From contig JAISWR010000002.1 in assembly GCA_031270985.1 (NCBI GenBank), positions 1-40,920 on the forward strand: a stretch of 40,920 nucleotides of DNA, given 5' to 3'. This stretch comes from Bacteroidales bacterium (GTDB taxonomy: Bacteria; Bacteroidota; Bacteroidia; Bacteroidales; UBA4181). Shown here piece after piece: positions 31,374-40,920 of the stretch. The notes under the pieces are model-generated. The model saw only the letters and a list, made by a program, of their open reading frames with translations, ran no database searches and was not told the origin of the DNA. Each line of letters opens with the position of its first letter. Position 1 is the stretch's first letter. Both the position numbers and the translations under genes were made by a program.

Positions 31374-33716
31374 ATGATATCAAACATTCATTTAAGCAAG
31401 GTTCTGTGTGTCTTGATGTTGTTTTCTGCAAGTGTGACGGCAACAGGGCAACAGGTACGCAAGATTACGCGGATAGACCGCGATTGGAAGTTCTATTTGG
31501 GGGATGTTGAAAACGCTCAAGTCGCCAGTTTTGACGACAGCAAGTGGCGGCAACTTGATGTCCCGCATGATTGGAGTATTGAGGGCGATTACGATCAGGA
31601 GGCGGCGACCAAACGGGGCGGCGGTTATCTGCCTTCGGGCATCGGATGGTACCGCAAAACTCTCACCCTACCCAAGTCGGATGCTGGGAAGCGTGTGTTC
31701 ATCGAGTTTGGCGCCGTGATGGCAAACAGCGATGTGTGGGTCAACGGGTATCACTTGGGACACCATCCCTTCGGCTATGTGCCGTTGCTCTATGACCTGA
31801 CCGACCACGTTACTTTTGACGGGAAGCCCAACATCATTGCCGTTAAAGCGGACAATACCCTGCAACCGGCATCGCGCTGGTACACCGGCGCCGGCATATA
31901 CCGCCACGTGGATTTGATCACGGTAGATCCCGTGCATCTGGAACGCTACGGTGTATTTATCACCACGCCCGAAGTCAACAAGGACAAGGCAGTGGTGTCC
32001 GTACAGGCATCCGTAGCTAACCTCTCTGCCAAAAGCAGGAATTTGACGGTACAAACCGTTATCACCTCACCTTCGGGCAAAAGTTTGAAATCGGCGGCAA
32101 CGCCACTTACCGTCAAAGCAGGCGAAACGGCAATCTGTGAACAGACCATTGCCGTCACCGCTCCGGAGTTGTGGGACATCGAAGCGCCCAATATCTACAC
32201 AGCGGTAACCACCGTTTCGGAAGGGAAAAACACCGTTGACGACCAAAAAAACACTTTCGGCATCCGCTTTTTTGAATTTAAATCCGAAACAGGGTTTTGG
32301 CTGAACGGGCGTAATTTAAAGATACTGGGTGCCTGTGTTCACCATGACGGCGGCGCGGTAGGTTCCGCTGTACCGGCTTCTGTGTGGGAACGGCGTATCG
32401 AACGGCTTAAGGCAGTGGGATGCAACGCGCTCAGAGGCGCTCACGCCCCGATGGATCAATCCTTCTACGACCTTTGCGACCGCATGGGCATGTTGCTGCT
32501 GGACGAAGTGTTCGACACCTGGACATCCGCCAAGCCCAATGGCGAAAAGGCGTATAACCTCTATTTCAACGAATGGTGGGATAAAGACACCGAAGTTGCC
32601 ATCAAACGGGTGCGCAACCATCCGAGCATCGTTTTGCTGAGCCTCGGCAATGAAATCCGCGACAATGTGAACAGTCCCGAAGGAAGACAACGTTTCCTCG
32701 ACCTGCGCGACCTCACCAAACGCCTCGACCCGACGCGCCCCATCACGATGGCGTTGTTCCGTGCGCAACCTATGGGCTTGTACGAGAACGGTTTCTCGGA
32801 AATGCTGGACGTCATCGGACAAAACTATGGCGAAATGGGTTTGATTGTCGCATGGAGAGGCAAAGAGGGCAGAAAAATCATCGGTACGGAAAATACGCCT
32901 GCGCGTAGCGGATGGTTAGTGGCAAGAGATAATCCCCAATACACGGGCATGTTCATCTGGACAGGCGTGGATTATCTCGGAGAGGCTGACTGGCCACAAA
33001 CCACGTGGAGTGAATCGCTTTTCGACCGCAACGGCGGATGGCGGCATTTCTCGTGGGAGCGCCAAAGTTGGTGGACAACCAAGCCTATGGTGCACATCGT
33101 CCGCAGAGATGACGGCGTGAGCCGTCCCATCAGAGGCGGCGGATGGACTGACGACTGGACACCAAGCACCGATCTGGACACAGCAAGAGTGACCGTGTAC
33201 AGCAACTGCGAAGAAGTAGAGTTGTACCTTAACGGTAAATCGCTGGGCAAAAAAAACGTTCCTGCCGACGATGCACCCATCGCATGGGCTGTGCCGTATG
33301 AAAAAGGCACCATCAAGGTTATCGGACGCAACGGCGGTACGGACGTGGCGGAACATGCGCACACCTCAGCGGCGGAACCCGCCATGTTGGTACTCGAACC
33401 CGAAAAAACAGATCTGATCAACGACTGGGATGAAGTGGTATATGTGACCGCTACCGCAGTGGACAAAAACGGCGTCCGATCGCCCAACGTCCCCGTCAAG
33501 ATAAAATTTGACATCAGCGGCCCGGGTGAAATCGTGTCGGTGGACAATAGCGACAACCTCAGCCACGAACGGTACAAAGCCAAAGAACGCACCACTTACA
33601 AAGGCAGAGTAATAGCCATCATAAGAGCCACAGCCGACTCAGGCGACATCAAACTGACGGCGTCTGCGGATGGCATGGAAAACGTGTCGATCACTGTACG
33701 GGCAAAAGCGAAATAA
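31374..33716 (+). CDS. Glycoside hydrolase family 2 (beta-galactosidase-like), secreted
   Basis: 780 aa; signal peptide, DRDWKFYLGDVENAQVASFDDSKWRQLDVPHDWSIEG, LSLGNEI, GMFIWTGVDYLGE. Confidence 0.92.
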   Translation: MISNIHLSKVLCVLMLFSASVTATGQQVRKITRIDRDWKFYLGDVENAQVASFDDSKWRQLDVPHDWSIEGDYDQEAATKRGGGYLPSGIGWYRKTLTLPKSDAGKRVFIEFGAVMANSDVWVNGYHLGHHPFGYVPLLYDLTDHVTFDGKPNIIAVKADNTLQPASRWYTGAGIYRHVDLITVDPVHLERYGVFITTPEVNKDKAVVSVQASVANLSAKSRNLTVQTVITSPSGKSLKSAATPLTVKAGETAICEQTIAVTAPELWDIEAPNIYTAVTTVSEGKNTVDDQKNTFGIRFFEFKSETGFWLNGRNLKILGACVHHDGGAVGSAVPASVWERRIERLKAVGCNALRGAHAPMDQSFYDLCDRMGMLLLDEVFDTWTSAKPNGEKAYNLYFNEWWDKDTEVAIKRVRNHPSIVLLSLGNEIRDNVNSPEGRQRFLDLRDLTKRLDPTRPITMALFRAQPMGLYENGFSEMLDVIGQNYGEMGLIVAWRGKEGRKIIGTENTPARSGWLVARDNPQYTGMFIWTGVDYLGEADWPQTTWSESLFDRNGGWRHFSWERQSWWTTKPMVHIVRRDDGVSRPIRGGGWTDDWTPSTDLDTARVTVYSNCEEVELYLNGKSLGKKNVPADDAPIAWAVPYEKGTIKVIGRNGGTDVAEHAHTSAAEPAMLVLEPEKTDLINDWDEVVYVTATAVDKNGVRSPNVPVKIKFDISGPGEIVSVDNSDNLSHERYKAKERTTYKGRVIAIIRATADSGDIKLTASADGMENVSITVRAKAK

Positions 33717-33742
33717 CGCAATTTTGCCGGTTGAATCAAATC

Positions 33743-33781
33743 ACTGCCGAGTCGGAAGGTCAAACCGGACGACCCGGCAGT
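33743..33781. terminator. Stem-loop between convergent GH2 and rsmG genes, likely bidirectional terminator
   Basis: ACTGCCGAGTCG/CGACCCGGCAGT, 12-bp stem with one mismatch (G-U on minus strand), 15-nt loop. Confidence 0.55.
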
Positions 33782-33871
33782 ATTATGTAATGTTTATTTC
33801 TTGACAACGCGAAGGTACGGGAAACGTGAAATGCAAAAGCAATGCACCCAAAGATCCCGATATTTTGATGT

Positions 33872-34501
33872 TCATCCGACAGGCAAGTAAACTATCTTTT
33901 TTCCTGCGAAAAACGGTTCGGCAAAAATATTGCCGATGGGAAAAATGGCAGCTTTTGTACGATAGACGTCAAGTTCGTCATCCATGTTACCGCCTTTGAG
34001 GAATATAACGCCGTTGGGTTGCTCGTGCAAACGGCGGGACAGGAATTTTCCATCCATCCAACTCATGAACGTCCGGACAGAGGTCACTGCGCGACTTACC
34101 GCAAAATCGTACTGTCCTTTCAAGTCTTCGGCGCGGATGTGTTGCGTGGTGACGTTGTGCAATCCCAGCGTTTCCGTGATGGCGGCAACCACTTTCAGTT
34201 TCTTCCCGATACTGTCAATGAGGTGAAAATGCGCATCGGGAAAAAGTATTGCCAGCGGTATTCCCGGGAATCCGCCTCCTGTGCCTGCATCGAGTATCCG
34301 CGCTTCCGGCATGAATGTGATGAACTTGGCAACAGCCAGCGAATGGAGTACGTGGTGTTCGTACAAATTGTTGATGTCCTTGCGGGAAATTACGTTAATG
34401 CGCGCATTCCATTCCCTGTAGAGTGGCAGCAGCATGTCGAACTGCTCGCGCTGCTGTGCCGAGAGGCGGGGAAAATAGCGGGATATGACGTCCGTTGTCA
34501 T
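33872..34501 (-). CDS. rsmG: 16S rRNA (guanine527-N7)-methyltransferase
   Basis: 209 aa; YREWNARINVISRKDINNLYEHHVLHSLA, ILDAGTGGGFPGIPLAILFP, SRAVTSV. Confidence 0.94.
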   Translation of the reverse strand: MTTDVISRYFPRLSAQQREQFDMLLPLYREWNARINVISRKDINNLYEHHVLHSLAVAKFITFMPEARILDAGTGGGFPGIPLAILFPDAHFHLIDSIGKKLKVVAAITETLGLHNVTTQHIRAEDLKGQYDFAVSRAVTSVRTFMSWMDGKFLSRRLHEQPNGVIFLKGGNMDDELDVYRTKAAIFPIGNIFAEPFFAGKKIVYLPVG

Positions 34502-34507
34502 TCTGAT

Positions 34508-35110
34508 TCATGGGGCGATATCGTCTTTCAGGATGTTCTGCAACAGTTCCCGTGCGCGGTACAGTTGTGCTTTTACCGTTCCTATGGGCAATTCCATTTC
34601 TTCGCCGATTTCTTCGTAGGAGTATTCGTAAAAATAACGCAGTTCCACCAGTTTACGGTAGCGAGGTTTGAGTTTTGCCACCACTGACCGCAGCAGCATA
34701 ATTTTTTGTTCCGAAATCAGGCGTTCTTCCGGCGTAGGCTGTTCTGCGCGGATATCGGCGGATGTAGATTCGATGTTTGTTGCGGCATCGTCAATGGAAA
34801 CGTTTGTGACTTTTTTCTTGCGCATAAAGTCAATAGCTGCATTGGAGGCAATTTTGAACAACCATGTGCTGAACGCAAAATTGGGCGTGTATTGACGGAT
34901 ATGCTTGAATGCTTTACCGAAAGCTTCTATCATCAAGTCTTCGGCGTCGGTGCTGTTGTTGACCATTTTCAGCAGCATGAAATAAATGGAATCGCGGTAA
35001 CGAGCCATCAAGTCGGCATAAGCCTTCTGGTCGCCTTCGATTGCTTGCCGGACAAGTTCCACATCCAGCCGCGCCTTGTCGGATAATGAGGGGTTGAGAT
35101 CTAATTCCAT
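34508..35110 (-). CDS. ECF/RpoE-like RNA polymerase sigma factor
   Basis: 200 aa; DAEDLMIEAFGKAFKHIRQY...FSTWLFKIASNAAIDFMRKKK; ELRYFYEYSYEEIGEEMELPIGTVKAQLYRARELL. Confidence 0.93.
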   Translation of the reverse strand: MELDLNPSLSDKARLDVELVRQAIEGDQKAYADLMARYRDSIYFMLLKMVNNSTDAEDLMIEAFGKAFKHIRQYTPNFAFSTWLFKIASNAAIDFMRKKKVTNVSIDDAATNIESTSADIRAEQPTPEERLISEQKIMLLRSVVAKLKPRYRKLVELRYFYEYSYEEIGEEMELPIGTVKAQLYRARELLQNILKDDIAP

Positions 35111-36240
35111 TTGCGATTCATTAGGATTTTATTGAACAAATACGCATAGGCGTAAAAAAACGGCATTGCCAAATCAAAAAACAGCGCATAGGGCGCAGCA
35201 ACTTTTGCCTTGAACCGTTTGGCTGCGACGCCAAAAATAATCAGGAAAATGATTGTCCGCAGCAAATATATGCCCAATATGTATTGCCACAGCAAGGAAC
35301 AGCACATCAAAAAAACGAGTGACGCCCACATCGGCAATCGGGAAAACGGTTCGAAAAACAGCAGAAACCGATATATTCGTTTGTAATTGCTACTTGCGTT
35401 GAAATGTCCGCACAGTTTTTGCATCCAGCCGGAAAACGGTTCTTGCGAGCAATAGGTATGTGCGTTGTGCGATAGAGATACCGCCACGTTTTTTCTCGTG
35501 GCCGCCTGACTTACCAACAAATCCTCGTCGCCGGACAGAATATGGGCATGATTGGCAAATCCGTTGTTCGCGAAATAGATCGATTTTCTGTATGCCAGAT
35601 TTTTACTTGTCCCCGTGCAGGGCATCCCGCACATTGCGAATCCGAAATACCGCAATGTGTTGAAGCAGGAGACGTAGTTCATCCATTTGTCGGCCAGACT
35701 CGTTCCGCCCAAATAACCGCCGTGTCCCAACACAATATCTTTTTTATCCGTGAAATACCTGCTCATGGATTTTATCCACAGGTTACTCGCCGGACGGCAG
35801 GTGGCGTCGGTGAACAGCAGCCATTCGTATTGTGCGGCTTTGATACCTATGGAGGCGGCGAATTTTTTGCTGTTGAGAAATGGCGTATCATTTTTGATGA
35901 TGGTGCTGCGCAGGTGCGGATAGCGAATTTTCAGGGCAGACAACACCACTTCCGTGTCGTCTTCCGAACAGTAGTTCACCACTATCACCTCATACACGGG
36001 ATAATCCTGATTCAGCACCGTCTCGAGATGCTGCAACAGCTCGTCGCTTTCGTTGCGGGCACAGATAATGACCGAAACAGGAGGCAGTGGTACGTCCGGT
36101 TTTTTTGTGTTCTTTTTTTCTTTCCGGCACACGGGACGAGCGTAGATGAAAAAACAGTAACATATCTGAATGAATACGGTAAACGCAAATATACACAATG
36201 CGACCCTGAAAAAACAATCCGACTGTTTGAAAAAGTCCAC
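35101..36240 (-). CDS. Family 2 glycosyltransferase, membrane associated
   Basis: 379 aa; PPVSVIICARNESDELLQHLETVLNQDYPVYEVIVVNYCSEDDTEVVL, LLFTDATCRPAS, C-terminal TM segments. Confidence 0.9.
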   Translation of the reverse strand: MDFFKQSDCFFRVALCIFAFTVFIQICYCFFIYARPVCRKEKKNTKKPDVPLPPVSVIICARNESDELLQHLETVLNQDYPVYEVIVVNYCSEDDTEVVLSALKIRYPHLRSTIIKNDTPFLNSKKFAASIGIKAAQYEWLLFTDATCRPASNLWIKSMSRYFTDKKDIVLGHGGYLGGTSLADKWMNYVSCFNTLRYFGFAMCGMPCTGTSKNLAYRKSIYFANNGFANHAHILSGDEDLLVSQAATRKNVAVSLSHNAHTYCSQEPFSGWMQKLCGHFNASSNYKRIYRFLLFFEPFSRLPMWASLVFLMCCSLLWQYILGIYLLRTIIFLIIFGVAAKRFKAKVAAPYALFFDLAMPFFYAYAYLFNKILMNRKWN

Positions 36241-36357
36241 TTAAATTTGAATAAAAAACAGTGCAAAGTAGGCGATTTTTTTTAAAAAATCAAAATAACG
36301 AGAATAGATATTCAAAAATATTTTATACTTTTGGAGGTCAAAATAAACGTTATCAAT

Positions 36358-37209
36358 ATGACCACAAGAAGAGAATTCATCAAACGCGCAGGCGTCGGCT
36401 TGGCGGCTGTCGGCGCGGCTCCCACACTTTTTCCGGAAGAACTTCACGCTCGCCCTTCGACAGGATTTGAAAAGGACATTTTTAAAGTATCTATGGCGGG
36501 TTACAGTTTTGCGAAATTTAATCTGGAAGATTCGCTGAAAATGATGCGCCGGATGGATGTGCATTATTTGTGTATCAAGGATTTTCATCTCCCGCTGGAC
36601 AGCACGGACGAACAAATCAAAGCGTTCCATGCACAACTTGCCGAAAGCAATGTGACGGGATACGGCGTAGGCCCCATTTACATGCGGGCGGAAGCCGAAA
36701 TAGACAGGGCGTTTGCCTATGCTAAGCGGGTGGGCGTAACACTGATTGTAGGCGTGCCCAACTACGAACTGCTGCCCTATGTGGACAAAAAGGTAAAAGA
36801 ATACGATTTCCGATATGCCATTCATATTCATGGCCCCGATATCAAGGAATATCCGAACGCCAAAGATGTGATAGACCACGTGAAAGACCTCGACCCGCGC
36901 ATCGGGCTGTGTCTGGACGTGGGACACGATGTCCGCGCCGGTTTCGACCCTGTGGATGACCTGAAAAATTACCATGAACGGGTGTTCGATATCCACATCA
37001 AAGATGTAACCGCCGCTGGAAAGGAAGGCAAAACCTGCGAAATGGGACGCGGAGTGATTGATATTCCCGCTTTTGTCCGTATGTTGCGTAGCGTGAAATA
37101 CACCGGCGCATGCAGCCTCGAATTTGAAAAGGATATGACCGACCCGCTGGCAGGATTGGCAGAATCCATCGGATATTTCAAAGGTGTGATTACCGCAACG
37201 AAATCATAA
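36358..37209 (+). CDS. Sugar phosphate isomerase/epimerase-like TIM barrel with twin-arginine signal
   Basis: MTTRREFIKRAGVGLAAVGAAPTLFPEEL, IGLCLDVGHDVRAGFDP, HIKDVTAAGKEGKTCEMGRGVIDIPAF. TACTTTTG at 36326-36333 supports ATG at 36358. Confidence 0.87.
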   Translation: MTTRREFIKRAGVGLAAVGAAPTLFPEELHARPSTGFEKDIFKVSMAGYSFAKFNLEDSLKMMRRMDVHYLCIKDFHLPLDSTDEQIKAFHAQLAESNVTGYGVGPIYMRAEAEIDRAFAYAKRVGVTLIVGVPNYELLPYVDKKVKEYDFRYAIHIHGPDIKEYPNAKDVIDHVKDLDPRIGLCLDVGHDVRAGFDPVDDLKNYHERVFDIHIKDVTAAGKEGKTCEMGRGVIDIPAFVRMLRSVKYTGACSLEFEKDMTDPLAGLAESIGYFKGVITATKS

Positions 37210-37233
37210 AAATTCATCATACAAATATTTAAA

Positions 37234-37890
37234 ATGTCAAAAAATCTGTTCCTCTGCAGCGTTTTGCTCGGCGCAATAGCCTGCAACCAACAACCCTCCG
37301 CCCCAGAAGCGGGAAATAAAGAACAACCGCCTGCCGCTACGAATATAAAAGAACTCTCGTTTGAAGCGCTTTTCCGTAAAACAGAACCGGCAGAATTGAC
37401 GGACAATGTATTTAAACTCGTCGGACAGGATTACACGGTCATCACCGCCGGAGGAGAAACGGATTTCAACTCCATGACAGCTGGTTGGGGCGGTTGGGGC
37501 GTGTTGCTGAACGCACCCTCCACGTGGTGCATGTTGCGGGCAAACCGCTACACGCTCGAACTCATGAAACGCGAGAAAACCTACACCATGAGCTATTTCC
37601 CCGATGAATACAAGGAACAGGTGCTCTACTACGGCAGTCAATCGGGACGCAACAGCGACAAGATGAAAAACAGCCCGCTCACGTGGGTGAAAACGCCCAA
37701 CGGCAACATCGCTTACAAAGAAGCACGATTAGTGGTGGAATGCAAACTGACGGAAGTGACTACCGTTGCGCCCGGCGACTTTTATTCGGACAGCGGTAGA
37801 GAATTCATTGAAAGCGGATTCAACGATGCGAAAGATTACCATAAACTCGTGTTCGGCGAAATCACCGGCGTTTGGATAAAAAAGCAGTAA
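37234..37890 (+). CDS. Flavin reductase-like (FMN-binding split barrel) lipoprotein
   Basis: 218 aa; lipobox LLGAIAC; TVITAGGETDFNSMTAGWGGWGVLLNAPSTWCMLRANRYTLELMKREKTYTMSYFP. Confidence 0.75.
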   Translation: MSKNLFLCSVLLGAIACNQQPSAPEAGNKEQPPAATNIKELSFEALFRKTEPAELTDNVFKLVGQDYTVITAGGETDFNSMTAGWGGWGVLLNAPSTWCMLRANRYTLELMKREKTYTMSYFPDEYKEQVLYYGSQSGRNSDKMKNSPLTWVKTPNGNIAYKEARLVVECKLTEVTTVAPGDFYSDSGREFIESGFNDAKDYHKLVFGEITGVWIKKQ

Positions 37891-37894
37891 AAAT

Positions 37895-37925
37895 TTTGCC
37901 GGTACGGATTTTTAACCTACTTTTG
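37895..37925 (+). promoter_or_regulatory. Promoter of tRNA-Gln
   Basis: TTTG (37895-37898)-N19-TACTTTTG (37918-37925), 10 nt upstream of the tRNA. Confidence 0.7.
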
Positions 37926-37935
37926 TGCCAGATTT

Positions 37936-38006
37936 TGTCCCGTTGTGTAATGGTAGCACTACAGATTTTGGTTCTGTCTGAATAGGTTCGAATCCTGTCG
38001 GGACAA
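37936..38006 (+). tRNA. tRNA-Gln (anticodon TTG)
   Basis: Acceptor TGTCCCG/CGGGACA, anticodon arm ACAGA-TTTTGGT-TCTGT, T-arm ending GGTTCGAATCC; CCA not encoded. Confidence 0.93.
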
Positions 38007-38264
38007 CGCTTCGGTTTTTTATATTTGGTTCTATGGAAAAAAATAAAACGCCGACAGGCACTCACAAGGCGATATGCGAAGACGAGGCATACCCGTTGGC
38101 AGGCAAAAAAATACAGAATGACGCAAATGGCCGTGATAGAATAACTGATTTTTTGTTCCACTTTTATTTGTTGATAGAAACGCCGCATTGTTAATCAAAA
38201 AATTGAACGCTGCAAAGAAGGAAGAAAAAGAAATGTACAATCTCCACTCCAGAGAGACGATTTT

Positions 38265-38296
38265 TTTGCCTGTGTGAGAATTTTCATGTACGTTTG
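38265..38296 (+). promoter_or_regulatory. Promoter of the amidase gene
   Basis: TTTG (38265-38268)-N20-TACGTTTG (38289-38296). Confidence 0.65.
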
Positions 38297-38317
38297 CGAA
38301 TAAATACGGAATGTCGG

Positions 38318-39460
38318 ATGTTATTCAAACAATTGATATTGCTGGCGATTATAGGTTGTTTTTTGCCTGTTGTCGCTCAGGAACGCGGTGATGTGCTGCG
38401 TACGGTAGTGATTGACCCGGGACACGGAGGCAAAGACCCCGGTACCATCGGGAGGTTGCTGAAAGTGCGGGAAAAAGACATTGTGCTGGACGTATCGCTG
38501 CAATTCGGGAAAATGATAGAACAGGCATATCCCGACATCAAAGTGATTTACACCCGCAAAACGGATGTGCTCATCGACCTTTACAAACGGGGCGACATTG
38601 CCAACAAAGCGCAGGCCAACCTGTTCATCTCCATCCATGCCAACTGGAACGAAAAGACGACGCCTATGGGCGCGGAGACCTATGTGATGGGGAACAGCAG
38701 GTCGAAAGACAATCTGGAACTTGCCAAACGCGAAAATTCCGTCATCCTGATAGAAGACAATTACACGGAACGCTACGAGGGGTTTGACCCCAATTCCACC
38801 GAATCCTACATCTACTTCTCATTGCTGCAAAACGCCTATCTCAACCAGAGTCTGAGTTTCGCCGCAGAGGTGCAGGAGCAGTTCAAAGCCGTCGGACGGG
38901 TTGACCGAGGCGTGAAAGATGCGAATTTTCTGGTTCTGTGGAAAACCACCATGCCCAGCGTACTGGTAGAACTCGGATTTGCGTCCCATGCCGAGGAAGA
39001 AAAGTTTCTGGCATCCAAAGAAGGACGAAAACAGCTTGCCGTTTCGCTTTTTGATGCTTTTTGCATCTATAAAAAGAAAATAGACGAGCGCGATGCGCTG
39101 AATACGGCGACCGTTCAGGAAAAGAAGCCCGAAGAACTCGACCGCCCGTCTGCCGGAGAAACATCCGTCGTTCCGGCAGAGGAAAAAACAGAGCCGGTGA
39201 AGGTAGAATTTTGCGTACAAATCGCCACCTCCGGTAAGCCCGTAGAACCGACGCCGCAAAATTTCAAGAAACACAAGAACGTGGAACGCATACAATCGGG
39301 CGCTAATTTATACAAATACGTAGTGGGCAGAACGTCCAACTACAGTGACACGCAGTACACCCTCACGATGATGCGCGCCGATTTCAAGGACGCCTTCGTG
39401 GTGGGTATCATCAACGGTAAAATCGTGCCGGCAAGAGATGCGTTGAAAGCGTTGAAATGA
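38318..39460 (+). CDS. N-acetylmuramoyl-L-alanine amidase with C-terminal SPOR-like domain
   Basis: TVVIDPGHGGKDPGTIG, FISIHANWNE, VLVELGFASHAEEEKFL; signal MLFKQLILLAIIGCFLPVVAQ. ATG at 38318 preferred because the ORF-track start overlaps the -7 element. Confidence 0.92.
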   Translation: MLFKQLILLAIIGCFLPVVAQERGDVLRTVVIDPGHGGKDPGTIGRLLKVREKDIVLDVSLQFGKMIEQAYPDIKVIYTRKTDVLIDLYKRGDIANKAQANLFISIHANWNEKTTPMGAETYVMGNSRSKDNLELAKRENSVILIEDNYTERYEGFDPNSTESYIYFSLLQNAYLNQSLSFAAEVQEQFKAVGRVDRGVKDANFLVLWKTTMPSVLVELGFASHAEEEKFLASKEGRKQLAVSLFDAFCIYKKKIDERDALNTATVQEKKPEELDRPSAGETSVVPAEEKTEPVKVEFCVQIATSGKPVEPTPQNFKKHKNVERIQSGANLYKYVVGRTSNYSDTQYTLTMMRADFKDAFVVGIINGKIVPARDALKALK

Positions 39461-40737
39461 GCATGAAAAACAAGAAAGTACTGATTCTTACTTATTATTG
39501 GCATCCCTCTGGAGGTCCGGGCGTACAGCGCTGGCTGAAATTCGTCAAGTATCTCCCTTCGTTTGGCATTACGCCCGCAGTGCTCACCGTGAAGCCGGAA
39601 TGCGCCGAATATCCCGTAATCGACGAATCGCTCGGAACAGACCTTGCCGCCGATCTGGAAATATACCGTACGGACTGTAAAGGCATGTACGACTTGTACA
39701 AAAAAATCGCCCGTGTTAAAACCGCGCCGTACAGCGGCTTTGCCAATGAGGGCAATCCCACTCTCCTGCAAAAGGCAGCCCGTTTCATACGCGGAAACTT
39801 TTTCCTCCCCGACGCGCGGCGAGGATGGGTAAAATATGCGTTCCGCGAGTCGTGTCGCATCATCGAACAGCAGGACATTGCCACCGTGATCACCACCGGC
39901 CCTCCCCATTCCACCCATCTGACCGGATGCAAACTCAAGCGAAAATACGGCATCCGGTGGATTGCCGACTTCCGCGACCCGTGGACAAACATTCAGTACA
40001 AATCGTTCCTGTATCAAACAGGATGGGCGCGAAAAAAAGACCTCGAATACGAGCGGCAGGTGTTGCGCCTGTGCGACGTTCTGCTGTTGGCAGTGGACGA
40101 ACGGGCGCGGCTGCAAAAAATCCATCCGGACATATCGCCGGATAAGATGTTGTTCGTGCCCAACGGTTACGACGAAGAGGACTTTGCAGGAAAGACGCCG
40201 CAAAATCCTCTTCACCCCCTCATTACTTACACCGGCACCATAGCGGCAAATTATCCTTTGGACGGCCTTTTGCAGGCGTTGGCGCAACTTGCCGACCTGC
40301 CTTTCACCCTGCGTTTCGTAGGCAAGGTGGACGAAAAAACACAAGCCGCCTGCCGACAACGGTTGGGCAACCGTGTTGAGTTTATCCCTTTTGTGCCGCA
40401 CGGCAAATCCATTGATTACCTGATGTCCTCATCGGTATTGCTGCTGGTTAATGCCCGTGTGGAAGGAGTACAATTCCTGTTGCACGGGAAAATCTTCGAA
40501 TATCTCGCTTCGGGAAAACCCATCCTGTTGCTGGGAGCGCCCGAAGGAAAATCGGCGCAAATTATCCGTGAAGCAGGCGCAGGACAAGCCTTTGACTACA
40601 ATGATGCAGACGGCATCAGCCGTTTCTTGTCCGAACAGTGCGCCCATCCAGCGCCCCATGCCCATCCCGAGTATGTCCGCCGTTTCAGCCGGAAACAACT
40701 GGCACAGACGTTGGCGCAAATCATCGAAAACGTCTGA
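39457..40737 (+). CDS. Family 4 glycosyltransferase
   Basis: 426 aa; KVLILTYYWHPSGGPGVQRWLKFVKYL, TITYTGTI-like GT-B region, FEYLASGKPILLLG. Confidence 0.9.
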   Translation: MSMKNKKVLILTYYWHPSGGPGVQRWLKFVKYLPSFGITPAVLTVKPECAEYPVIDESLGTDLAADLEIYRTDCKGMYDLYKKIARVKTAPYSGFANEGNPTLLQKAARFIRGNFFLPDARRGWVKYAFRESCRIIEQQDIATVITTGPPHSTHLTGCKLKRKYGIRWIADFRDPWTNIQYKSFLYQTGWARKKDLEYERQVLRLCDVLLLAVDERARLQKIHPDISPDKMLFVPNGYDEEDFAGKTPQNPLHPLITYTGTIAANYPLDGLLQALAQLADLPFTLRFVGKVDEKTQAACRQRLGNRVEFIPFVPHGKSIDYLMSSSVLLLVNARVEGVQFLLHGKIFEYLASGKPILLLGAPEGKSAQIIREAGAGQAFDYNDADGISRFLSEQCAHPAPHAHPEYVRRFSRKQLAQTLAQIIENV

Positions 40738-40750
40738 CGCACCGCAAGGA

Positions 40751-40780
40751 CGACAATAATCTTCAGTTGTCGGTTTTTTA
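40751..40780 (+). terminator. Rho-independent-like terminator after GT4
   Basis: CGACAA-N10-TTGTCG followed by GTTTTTT. Confidence 0.7.
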
Positions 40781-40840
40781 TTTCCCATTCTTTTTATATC
40801 TAAGGGATGCGAAATAAATAAGCTATAACAGTTTTCCGGT

Positions 40841-40881
40841 GTCCCGCAGGGACGACTCCTGTGGAGGGGGGCTCCGAAGGA
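40841..40881. repeat. GC-rich intergenic palindromes, possible dispersed repeat
   Basis: GTCCC-GCA-GGGAC and TCCTGTGGAG-GGGGG-CTCCGAAGGA (8/10 arm match). Confidence 0.4.
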
Positions 40882-40920
40882 CGGTGTGGGTTTCTCGACT
40901 GAGCAAAACCTGACACTGTC

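Noticed and set aside
38033-38194. 53-codon ORF after tRNA-Gln (MEKNKTPTGTHKAICEDEAYPLAGKK...)
   Set aside because: Too short and no recognisable similarity; cannot be supported without conservation data.

Overview
This 40.9-kb window looks like ordinary Bacteroidales chromosome. It carries about 33 protein-coding genes and one tRNA. I saw no rRNA, CRISPR array, intact IS element or prophage. Recognisable genes: truncated TetR regulator, divergent FecR/ECF-sigma pair, proB, HD phosphohydrolase, miaA, SurA/PpiD-type PPIase, pyrG, DUF349 protein, thiL, folD, TraR/DksA-like protein, pfkA, lipoprotein, DUF2851 protein, Gly/Met-rich outer-membrane beta-barrel protein, Gfo/Idh/MocA oxidoreductase, SiaC/SiaB partner-switch pair, MBL hydrolase, DUF4290 protein, murA (Asp variant), small membrane protein, OM beta-barrel, giant MMPL-PlsC fusion, GH2 enzyme, rsmG, ECF sigma (RpoE-like), GT2, Tat-type TIM-barrel isomerase, flavin-reductase-like lipoprotein, tRNA-Gln, N-acetylmuramoyl-L-alanine amidase and GT4. 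Several intergenic regions hold promoters matching the Bacteroidetes TTTG-N19/20-TAnnTTTG pattern. The best leads are a 36-bp near-perfect palindrome between convergent genes, a structured folD/traR intergenic region, an MMPL-PlsC fusion with a possible degenerate third domain, an ECF sigma gene overlapping proB, and a SiaB/SiaC pair without a visible phosphatase or cyclase partner. I did not find convincing evidence of a wholly new multi-gene system. All functional calls are from reading the sequence; no searches were run.
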